Assembly: GCA_025084515.1 (NCBI GenBank)
Contig: JAJAGP010000774.1
Coordinates: forward strand, 62,001-126,000
DNA length: 64,000 nt
Direction: 5' to 3'
DNA from: Ancistrus triradiatus
Lineage: Eukaryota > Chordata > Actinopteri > Siluriformes > Loricariidae
Made by a program: the position numbers and the translations under genes
In this document: positions 55,268 through 64,000 of the stretch, one piece after another
Layout: each line of letters begins with the position of its first letter
How positions within the stretch are numbered: the stretch's first letter is position 1
Notes under the pieces: generated by a model
Seen by the model: only the letters and a program-made list of their open reading frames with translations
The model's database searches: none
Told to the model about the DNA's origin: nothing

Positions 55268-55440
55268 GTTTTATTAAGTGAAGTGAGTTTGTTTGTATAG
55301 CGATCACACGTCGTCACAAAGCAGCTTTATAGAGATCAAGGTCCTGACCCCTAACGATCAAGCCAACAGAGACTGTGGCGACGACTTGATGACATAAACC
55401 GTAGAGAGGAACCTGTCTGTCTCTCTGTGTGTCTCTCTCT
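55268..55440 (-). mobile_element. L2-type LINE 3' fragment
   Basis: AGTGAGTTTGTTTGTATAGC and GTCACAAAGCAGCTTTATAG match the antisense LINE terminus (TTTATTTATATAGCGC and CTCAAAGC.ACTTTAC at 40400-40450). CCCTAACGATCAAGCCAACA follows in the place of 'AACTGAGCAAGCC'. Confidence 0.6.
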
Positions 55441-55589
55441 TTCTCTTGCCTAGTTAACAGTAAGAGGTGGAACAGTATTCGGGGATGGAAATGGCCTGTG
55501 CGTGGGAATCTGCACACCAGCATTGTTCTCCAGCGTGAGTGAAGAGAGCTGAGAATGTGCTCTGTAAGGGTGATACTGTGAGAGTGTGT

Positions 55590-55640
55590 AATCCCAGGGT
55601 AATGCTGCCTTTCTGTAGTGGCAGTGAGTGTGTATGTTAT

Positions 55641-55677
<37 letters not shown>

Positions 55678-55783
55678 CCAGAGTGATGCTGGCTGGCTGT
55701 AGTGGTGTGTCAGTGTTATTGACTCTGTGTATGTGTGTGTACTCCAAGGGTAATTTTAGCTGTCTTTAGAGACTGTCTGTACA

Positions 55784-55838
<55 letters not shown>

Positions 55839-56087
55839 ACTCCTGTGATAATGCAAGTTTTCTTTAGTGGTAAAGGGTGTTTGTTATTTTGGGTGTGTGT
55901 TCTTATGGTGATGCAGGCTCTCTTTAGTAGTGTGTCTGTGTTATTGAATGTGTGTGTGTACTCCTAGGGTAATTTTGGCTCTCGGTAGTGTGTCTGTCTG
56001 TGTGTGCATGTGTGCGTGTGTGTGTGGTCTTAATGGTGATGCTTGCTGTCTTTAGTGGTCTGTCTGTATATGTGCAAACTGCTAGGG

Positions 56088-56128
<41 letters not shown>

Positions 56129-56691
56129 GCGCGCGTGTGCACGCATTTACCTGCATGGTCCCCATGTTATTGATGTTGTGTGCATGTGTGTGCATGTAAG
56201 GTGTATTTTTCTTATGGTGATCCTGGCTTTGGTATTGTGCCTGTGTTATTCTGTCTGGCTTATGTATGTGTGTGTACTCCTAGGTTAATGCTGGCTCTCT
56301 TTAGTGTGTGTGTCTTTGTATTCGTCTTTGTCAGTGTGTGTTTACTCCCATGGCAGTGCTAGTTTTCTTTAGTGGTAGAGTGTGTATGTGATATTTTGTG
56401 TGTGCATGCGTCTTTGTCAGTGTGTGTTTACTCTCATGCTAATGCTGGTTTTCATTAGTGGCAGAGTGTGTATGTCTTATTTTGTGTGTGTCTGTGTCTG
56501 TGGTCTTATGGTGTTGCTGGCTCTCTTTAGTTTTGTGTGTGTGTGTGTGTGTGTGTGTGTTTTGTTTACTCCCATTGTAATGCTGGTTTTCTTTTGTGGT
56601 AGAGTGTGTATGTGTGTGTGTGTGTGTGTCTGTCTGTCTGGGTGTAGTTACATCCATGGTAATTCTGGCCTTCTTTAGTGGCAGAGTGTGT

Positions 56692-56738
<47 letters not shown>

Positions 56739-56799
56739 ACTGTGTGTCTATATGTATATGTGTTTACTCCCATGGTAATGGAGGTTTCCTTTAGTGGTA

Positions 56800-56841
<42 letters not shown>

Positions 56842-57150
56842 ACTCCCAGTGTAATTCTGGCTTTCATTAGTGGCAGAGTGTGTGTGTGTGTGTGTTACTG
56901 TGTGTGTCTGTGTCTGTATGTGTGTTTACTCCCATGGTAATGCTGGCTTTCTTTTGTGTGTGTGTGTGTGTGTGTGGTCATGGTCTGATGGTGTTGCTAG
57001 CTGTCCATAGTGTGTCTGTGTTACTTTGTGTGTATGTGTGTGTGTTTACTCCAATTGTAATTCTGACTTTCTTTAGTGGTTGTGTGTGTGTTACTGTGTG
57101 TGTGGCGTGCACGCGTGTGGTCCCAGGGAGATGCTGACTGTCGTAAGTGT

Positions 57151-57218
<68 letters not shown>
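55590..57218. repeat. Compound GT-rich minisatellite
   Basis: About 22 degenerate copies of a 30-35-base core (ideal form ACTCCCATGGTAATGCTGGC then TTTCTTTAGTGG) alternate with variable (TG)n tracts. Well-kept cores start near 56343, 56430, 56569, 56842 and 56929. Spacing between cores is roughly 50-120 bases because the TG tracts differ in length. Cys/Val-rich and His/Thr-rich open frames across it are translations of the repeat. Confidence 0.92.
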
Positions 57219-57222
<4 letters not shown>

Positions 57223-59005
57223 GCACATGTTCCAGTGTGAATCACTGTCATCACTGCTATGCTAAGTGCTGCATTGCACTGCACTGTGTTATTACACGCT
57301 CTGTTTCCTCACAGGGCTGATGCTGGTCATATGTTCATGTTTAGAAGTTGTTTTACGTTCAGGTGCACGACTAATGTCAGCTAATTATCACGTTTGATCT
57401 GTTATCCCAAATGATCAGTCCTAATGCTTTAATGAAGACATGCGAAGTTTAATGGTTTGTGTTGCATTAGTTTAGGTGGATTGTGTCTGTCTGTTATTAG
57501 GTCCTAATCGTTATTATGGAGTATTCAGTGACTAATAAGTTTGTACTACTTGTACTTAAATTTAAGCTTCCACTTGAAGCTGCTATATAATTATGATCTG
57601 AAGGGCTATCAGCTGGTATGAGCTGTAATTCTGAAGCTACTTGATGGTAGCACTGAGCTTGGTGAATCCTAGCTGCTCTCCACCATGTACCATAACGTCT
57701 TGATGTTGCCCTTGTTGCTTATTAATGAAGTGAAGTCACTTTGCTCCCCAGTCTAACTTTGGGACATGGTTGCTCTTGAGCATCTCGTTAGGATGGCCGT
57801 GGCAAGATTGGTACCTGCTCTTTGCCCCTTTTCTCCAGATGTCACGTGGTGGGTTTCATGAGCTCCAGCTGTGCTAGCCACCTGGCCTTGTTACATCATT
57901 GGGCCATTTCCCAGCTCTCCAGAGAGCTGACCCAGATACAGAGCCCCAGGGAGCAGATACCTGCACCGCACCACAAACGACCAACCCCAATCTGTCAGGC
58001 TCCAGCGACTGCAGAGGACAGACACATGGGATTGTTTGGCTCTTGGGGAAAGGAGAAAAGTGAATGTGTTTTTTGAGAGTGCTTTTAAGGGTCTTGTTCA
58101 GTAGGGGGTCACTTCAAATTTGGACAAGTTGATACTGCGTTATTACAGAGGCCAAACTATGTATGCGTTCCTGCTTAAATTAAGCAAGGGACTTGTGTAT
58201 GATTTATCTCAGACAAAGAGGTTTGTTGATCTATGTTGATGTGTTCTGTACAATTAACAGCATCTCTACTTACCATGACTCAAATAATTACTTTTTAAAT
58301 GTTTGTCCTAGGGCTGTGATGGTATTGAGTTTTTGTCGTACTCCGGTTTGAAAGAGAATGTAAAGAGAATGGGTTGCCAGTCTATGATATGCGCTATGGG
58401 AGCGTCCTCTGACCGTGCATTCAGTGCAGCCATATGATCATATCTGGCAACCTTTGGCAGAACAGGGAATTGAGCTTCATTCTCCCGCTTGTACTCAGAC
58501 CTGGAAATAAGACCTTGAACGTAGGAGTCAACGATCATATTTATTGCGTTTATATTTCATATCACACACCACATGCACCCATGTAACCTTCACAAGCAAA
58601 TACATACATAAATCAATTAATTAAATAAAAATGAAGGCAGTAAGTCGAGGCTGTGTTTTACAACTGGGCAATGGAGTTGAATATGTTGAATATATACATA
58701 TCTTCAGCCGGCACAAGTGAAACCAATGCTTTGTTTTTGGTACAGACGCCTTGTGAACCCAGTCACTCCATCACCACCACACCAAATTAGGAGAAAACTT
58801 TCTATGGACCCAGGAAGTTGCTCAGTAACAGGAGTAACACCAATGGAACCATGGCTGGTTTTAGTTCCTTTAGTCCCTGCTACCTAAAAGGTACTGTTCA
58901 GCATTCAGTTGGAATTGTTTCAGTGATCGACATTGTTTGGCCAAAGCCCAGGCTTTACAAAAACTAGAGTATTTTCAAGCCCCACCCCACTCCATCACGC
59001 ACATA
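57219..59005. other. Unique-looking non-coding DNA
   Basis: It contains an open frame at 57822-58076 after a good pyrimidine tract (TTTGCCCCTTTTCTCCAG). TAATTA-type sites occur near 57379. No repeat was recognised and no gene is supported. Confidence 0.4.
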
Positions 59006-60592
59006 CAGTGGGACAAAAAAGTATTTAGTCAGCCACTGATTGTGCAAGTTCTCCTACTTAGAAAGATGAGAGAGGTCTGTAATTCTCATCATAGGTACAC
59101 TTCAACTATGAGAGTCAAAATGAGAAAGAAAATCCAGGAAAACACATTGTAGGATTTTTTAAAGAATTTAATTGTAAATTATGGTGGAAAATAAGTATTT
59201 GGTCAATAACAAAAGTTCAACTCAGTACTTTTTAACATAACCTTTGTTGGAAATGACAGAGGTCAAACGTTTCCTCTAAGTCACCAGGTTGGCACACACT
59301 GTAGCTGGTATTTTGGCCCATTCCTCCATGCAGATCTCCTCTAGAGCAGTGATGTTTTGGGGCTGTTGCTGGGCAACACGGACTTTCCTCTCCCTCCACA
59401 AATTTTCTATGGGGCTAAGGTCTGGAGACTGGCTAGGCCACTCCAGGACCTTGATGTGCTTTTCACGGAGTCACTCCTTTGTTGCCGGAGCGGTGTGTTT
59501 GGGATCATTGTCATGCTGGATGACCCAGCCACGTTCCATCTTCAATGCTCTCAGTGATGGAAGGAGGTTTTGGCTTAAAATCTCACGATACATGGCCCCG
59601 TTCATTCTTCCCTTAATACGGATCAGTCGTCCTGTCCCCTTTGCAGCTAAACATCCCTAAAGCATGATGTTTCCACCCCCATGCTTCACAGTAGGTATGG
59701 TGTTCTTGGGATGCAACTCAGCATTCTTATTCCTCCAAACACGACAAGTTGAGTTTTTACCAAAAAGTTCTATTTTGGTTTCATCTGACCACATAATATT
59801 CTCCCAATCCTCTTCTGGATCATCCACATGCTCTCTGGCAAACTTCAGACAGGCCTGGACATGTACGGGCTTAAGCAGGGGGACACGCCTGGCACTGCAG
59901 GATCTGAGTCCCTCTCGGTGTAGTGTGTTACTGATGGTAGCCTTTGTTATTTTGGTCCCAGCTCTCTGCAGGTCATTCATCAGGTCCCTCCGTGTAGTTC
60001 TGGGATTTTTGCTCACCGTTCTCATGATCATTTTGACCACATGGGATGAGATCTTGCGTGGGGCCCCAGATCGAGGGAGATTATCAAAGGTCTTGTATGT
60101 CTTCCATTTTCTAACAATTGCTCCCACAGTTGATTTATTCACACCAACCTGCTTGCCTATTGTAGATTCACTCTTCCCTGCTGCAGGTCTACAATTTTCT
60201 TCCTGGTGTCTTTCAACAGCTCTTTGGTCTTGGCCATGGTCAAGTTTGGAGTCTGACTGTTTGAGGCTGTGGACAGGTGTCTTTTATACAGATAATGAGG
60301 TCAAACAGGTGCCATTAATACAGGTAATGAGTGGAGGACAGAAGAGCTTCTTGAAAAAGAAGTTACAGGTTTGTGAGAGCCAGAAATCTTGCTTGTTTGT
60401 GGGTGACCAAATATTTTCCACCATGATTTACAATTAAATTCTTTAAAAATCCTACCATGGGATTTCCTGGATTTTTTTTTTCTATTTTTCCTTCATAGTT
60501 GAAGTGTACCTATGATTACAGACCTCTCTCATCTTTCTAAGTAGGAGAACTTGCACAATCATTGGCTGTCTAAAAACTTTTTTGCCCCACTG
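59006..60592 (-). mobile_element. Full-length Tc1-like transposon (family A)
   Basis: It is flanked by TA (59004-59005 and 60593-60594) with terminal repeats of about 200 bp: CAGTGGGACAAAAAAGTATT at the left and AACTTTTTTGCCCCACTG at the right, plus inner matches GAGAACTTGCACAATC and GGAGGGTTTTTTAAAG-like text. The single gene lies on the minus strand. At 1587 bp it is the size of an autonomous Tc1 element, but the transposase is broken by several lesions (see gene). The family is very widespread in fish. Confidence 0.96.
59222..60237 (-). pseudogene. Tc1 transposase, near full-length, inactivated
   Basis: This encoded a DD34E transposase of about 340 residues. It starts at the ATG 60235-60237 (MAKTKELLKDTRKKIVDLQQ). 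A small deletion just after this, near 60178-60186, shifts the frame and leads to an early stop. The next part is open from 60142 to 59660: KWKTYKTFDNLPRSGAPRKI (GRP-type linker), KNPRTTRRDLMNDLQRAG (second helix-turn-helix) and IMWSDETKIELFG (first catalytic Asp). A TGG-to-TAG change (GNIML, stop) and a later TGG-to-TGA (TKE, stop, near 59470) interrupt the catalytic core. The second Asp (QHDNDPKHT) and the Glu (SPIENLW) are still present downstream. It ends with a TGA at 59222-59224. At least three lesions, so no function is expected. Confidence 0.93.
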
Positions 60593-60904
60593 TACACGTC
60601 TTTTGCTTACAAACTCCACTGGAATTAACTGCAACTCGTACAAACCTGCACCTTCTTGAATAAAAAACCGCCCGCATTGAGATGCATCTAAGAATCGATT
60701 TTTTTTTTCCCCTCCAACCCCTGGTGTTCATAACGTTCCTGCAATAGCTCCTCTTGGAACCGTGTAGTTCTCAGCTAGTATGGTTGTTCTTTATTTGAAT
60801 TTTGATTTTAAAACAGTCAGGAGACTCTACAAATGTGCTACATGGCTCCATACACCAAAGAATGGAGAATGAAAAACATGATATGCCTTTTCTGCTTTGA
60901 TTTG
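60593..60904. other. Non-coding DNA
   Basis: A T-run at 60699-60707 is present. Nothing else was recognised. Confidence 0.4.
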
Positions 60905-61022
60905 TTTCAAATCCCAGTTCTGCCAAGCTGCTTCACCGTTGGTGGATCATTGAGCAAGACCTTTATCCCTCAAATGCTCGCCTCAGTTGTTAGAATCTTT
61001 GGCAAAGGGTTGGAGATGTAAA
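60905..61022 (+). mobile_element. tRNA-derived SINE, 3' part
   Basis: TTTCAAATCCCAGTTCTGCC (B box), AAGCTGCTTCACCGTTGGTG, ATTGAGCAAGACCTTTATCC and TTGGCAAAGGGTTGGAGATG follow the SINE order. The head is lost. Confidence 0.75.
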
Positions 61023-61682
61023 CACACATCCGTAACTGTAAATCTGTTTATTTATCTTGCGTGACATTTTAATAAATCATGGTGGGAAGTCATGCATAAG
61101 AGAACAGAATTGGTGCTTTCAAGACTGGAGGAACTTTAATCAGAGGTACAGGAGATGGAAATGGTTTTAATCTGGCTGTAAACATGCTTTGATTTGGAAG
61201 ATTTTCTGGTAGGTAGTTCCAGCTTTGGGCAGTAAAGTACTCGGTTTTTAAAGAAAAATGTTTTTTGTTACTTCAGTAAAAGGTTTTGGAACCTCTGAGA
61301 ATGTGCCTCCTTGTACAGCTTGGTCTTTTCTCTGGGTTTTTTTTTTTTTATGCCCACACGCATCTTGGGACCTGAATCGGTGCCATTTCAACACCCCTTC
61401 CATATCTGTTCCCATCAGACAAACAGCCCCTATAATGCAGTGCTTTGACAGGGCTGTGTTTTTCATGTTTTCACATTGCTGTGGTGTAATGATGTTTTGC
61501 TTATGGCCTGCTGCTTCCTGTACTTGGAGATGGAGTAAACTTTGCTTCCTGCCTTGCTTGTAGGGTAAAATAAACAGCTCAGCTGTAAAGTTATCTCTGT
61601 TTATCCTAACTGCAGTTTTGGTAATAGGATCTATCTGCCTGGGCTGCAGGTAAACACTTTTAATGTACTGGTTCTTTATATC
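61023..61682. other. Non-coding DNA
   Basis: It has a T-run near 61339-61349. No gene was recognised. Confidence 0.4.
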
Positions 61683-62087
61683 CAGTACTGTGTAAAAAGT
61701 CTAGATTAGATATAGCATTGTTTTAGCAATGGTATTATGGTCATGTATAATGATTTCTCAGTCTCTTTATTAGTATGCAGTCAGAAAATACAGGAAATTT
61801 ATATGCAGTATTAAAAAACTGGAAAAAAACAGCTTCTATAGGCTACAGTGGCCAATTGCCTCCACTTACACTTGAGCAATAGAAGCATCTGGTGGCTTCA
61901 TCAGGATGCCTAGTTGACCCTCTTACAACCAGAAGTAGATCACAAAGATTGGAACGAGGATCAGTGGAAAAGAGGATTATGGAGTGACGAATCCAAACTT
62001 GAGATCATTGACAGTGTTGTACATGATCATTATACCACTGCTAAAACAGCAAATCTAATGGTGGCCTAAGACTTCTGCATAGTACTG
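61683..62087 (+). mobile_element. Tc1-like derivative X, copy 3
   Basis: Inverted ends CAGTACTGTGTAAAAAGTCT and AGACTTCTGCATAGTACTG, with TA after the right end. It is oriented opposite to the copies at 6080 and 29786. It keeps a short transposase piece (next entry), which shows that X is an internally deleted Tc1-like element. Confidence 0.9.
61947..62006 (+). pseudogene. Tc1 transposase fragment inside X
   Basis: Twenty open codons read DWNEDQWKRG followed by LWSDESKLEI. This is the block around the first catalytic aspartate of Tc1 transposases (usual form 'DW..VLWSDESKFE'). Nothing else of the protein is preserved in frame. Confidence 0.8.
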
Positions 62088-63221
62088 TATATATGGCTGA
62101 CATATACAGCTCTTAGAAAACTGTATGTCTGTGTGTGCATGGCTAGAGGTGGAACAAACTCTCTGCAGTCCTAAATATTTCAAACACTCCAACACCAAGA
62201 GCTGATGGCCAGAGGCACAGCTCAAGTTAAATTCAGAGGCATCTTTAAATGAATGTAATATCCCCCAAATTTTCCTGTACGATGTTCACACGCAGTGTTG
62301 CAGCAGTAATTTCTCCCTCACGTCCTTTCCAGTGTCGAATGGCTCAATATTTCCAGGCCAATCTGCCAGTGCTGCTGCTGAGCCCGAATATAGAAGCTGG
62401 GAAACGGCATATCCCAGAAGGTAATACACTATCCATCACATTTAACTCTGGGATCACATTTGGATACACAGTTAAGGAAACATAAGGACTTCAATTCCCA
62501 GAATTCCCTCTCACATTGTTGGAAGTCATTCCACTTTAAGTCAGATTTGGAAAAAGCAAGATTTTATGTTGCTCTTTAATATTCTGTCCACTTTCTTCAT
62601 TAGCATTTTAATCCAATAATAAATTAAAAACAAGATAAAACAGATTGACCACAACTATCAAGGTACCTCCAATTATCATAGTTACTAAACGCATAAATAA
62701 AGGTATTATATTTTTGCTTACGGACATTTTCAAAGGCAAAGAGCTTTTCCATTTTATATTAGTTCTTTTTATTTATTTTCATGTCTTACCAGAAGTGTTT
62801 GTCAGACTTTTACTGCAATTCAATTTTATTACATTATGATACACCCCACCCTAAGAAACACCATTTGAATTTGAGTTTAAGTGACAGTTTCAGGATGTGT
62901 TTGTAAAAGAAATGGTCAACAGATGACCCACAGATATCAGGGTTACAATGTTTAACAAAAACTAAAATTATTCCAATATATTTTCATAAATTAACCCACT
63001 AAAAAAGTAATGATAAGCAAAGAAAAATTACTGCTTGTTGTTTTCTCGTTTCAGAAATACATAATTCATGTACATGTTATAAATCATTTAAAAAACCCTA
63101 AAGTATTTGTTTATTAAGTTAACCTAAATAAACTTAAAATAAATGCTTTTTAAATATGATTATTATTAATGACTTTTTAAAAAGCCGTACAGGGTTTACC
63201 CAAACCTTTACTGCAGGCACT
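62088..63221. other. AT-rich non-coding DNA
   Basis: No gene or repeat was recognised. Confidence 0.4.
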
Positions 63222-63415
63222 GTATTGGCACAGTGGAGAAGATGCTGGACGTTGGACCAAATGGTCCAGGGTTCCAGACCCAGCACTGAGAAATTGCCAC
63301 AGTTGGACCCCTGAGCAACGCCCTTACCACACATTTGCTTAGATTGTACAGTCTAAGGTTGTATCAGTTGTCCATGGCTCTGGATAACTGCTTCTGCTAA
63401 ATGTAAACGCTAAAT
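63222..63415 (+). mobile_element. tRNA-derived SINE, nearly complete
   Basis: GTATTGGCACAGTGGAGAAG (head), GTCCAGGGTTCCAGACCCAG (B box), CACAGTTGGACCCCTGAGCA, ACGCCCTTACC and GGCTCTGGATAACTGCTTCT, ending CTAAATGTAAACGCTAAATG. One of the best-preserved copies. Confidence 0.85.
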
Positions 63416-64000
63416 GCTCTTTACATTTTAAGAAAGAGTTTGCTGTTGATTGATTTTAGAGGTGAGCTGTTATTTATGATCCTTTTCTCCAAGTAAAATG
63501 GCCATTGTATACATATACTTGTTTGGCCACAGTGTTCACTTATGCTGCTTTTAAAAACAACCCTCAACGGTTTGTAATTTCTAAGTCACATCCATTTCTT
63601 CACAATGTCACTTTGCCAGAGCTACTACTCCCCTCACACTCACTCACACACACACCCCAGCAGTGTCTGCACTCTCACTTTGATTTATGAACTCACTTAT
63701 TGAATTCCTGCTCTTTAATCCCTCAATCTTTAGTCTGAATATGGTCATGGTTTATACCATCGAGTGATCTGTGTTTAGTCGTTCACAGCCAGACGTAGAC
63801 GAGCTCTGTCCTCATGAGGAACTGCTTGAGGACGAAGAGTGCTTTCCAAAATCCCAACTATGTGTTCCTCAGCTTAGAGAAATAAAAACATACCTGGGAT
63901 GGCTGAATCTTATCACGTCCATTCTCAAGTGCTTAGTGTGTAGATGAGGGAATAAAAAACACAGACGAGTGTAATATGGGGGCACTCCTGGTAGGCGTCT
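63416..64000. other. Non-coding DNA
   Basis: Nothing was recognised. Confidence 0.4.

Noticed and set aside
55590..57218. CRISPR-like alternation of core and spacer
   Set aside because: The 'spacers' are all (TG)n and the cores are degenerate. The genome is eukaryotic. It is a minisatellite.
55924..57284. Cys/Val-rich and His/Thr-rich open frames
   Set aside because: They are translations of the GT-rich minisatellite.
59664..60437. 257-codon open frame on the plus strand, the longest in the window
   Set aside because: It lies exactly antisense to the Tc1 transposase pseudogene and has no domain of its own.

Overview
The window looks like 64 kb of teleost fish nuclear DNA. It is AT-leaning and non-coding, with many microsatellites. 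Its repeats are typical of fish: many Tc1-like remnants, a tRNA-derived SINE scattered in both orientations, L2-type LINE 3' ends, hAT and pogo derivatives, and a probable solo LTR. The mix of SINE and palindromic repeats resembles catfish-like or characin-like (otophysan) genomes. That placement is inference from memory of such repeats, not from a search.

No host gene could be identified. Two short segments (12317-12376 and 26631-26688) have good splice-site context and one open frame each. They are offered only as candidate exons of unknown genes. Every long open frame I could interpret is a transposon relic, lies antisense to one, or is best explained by chance or simple repeats. The window is therefore probably intergenic or a large intron.

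Layout. 0-13 kb: mostly unique sequence with a short Tc1 derivative (2206-2631), a first copy of the 'X' Tc1 derivative (6080-6570), a decayed Tc1 transposase (8303-9317) and a pair of similar unique-looking segments (7621-7745 and 9517-9650). 13-26 kb: a palindromic element (13300-13816), SINEs, a head-to-head rearranged Tc1 derivative (17615-18180), a 145-bp hairpin (22306-22450) beside a TIR-bounded element, and a larger Tc1 remnant (24508-25790). 26-38 kb: a densely invaded stretch with X, MITE-H, a palindromic MITE, the Z Tc1 derivative (33143-33678), a pogo-like element with a DNA-binding-domain relic (33817-34322) and a hAT element with a perfect 8-bp target duplication (34951-35805). 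38-52 kb: L2-type LINE 3' ends (the largest at 40384-41590), an element family in two inverted copies (43268-43790 and 49978-50690), and rearranged Tc1 pieces. 52-64 kb: a probable solo LTR (52642-54100), a 205-bp mini-Tc1 (54471-54675), a 1.6-kb GT-rich compound minisatellite (55590-57218) and a full-length but inactivated Tc1 element (59006-60592).

There is no gene system here in which parts cooperate. What the window shows is layered transposon decay: autonomous Tc1, hAT and pogo elements reduced to short TIR-bounded derivatives that can keep small pieces of transposase, nested in each other and in SINE or LINE debris. I found no convincing undescribed biological system. The best leads are the hairpin, the compound minisatellite, the Z and X deletion series, the paired segments and the two candidate exons. 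Element borders are approximate except where a TIR or target duplication is stated. Family labels such as X, Y, Z, W, K and H are local to this annotation.
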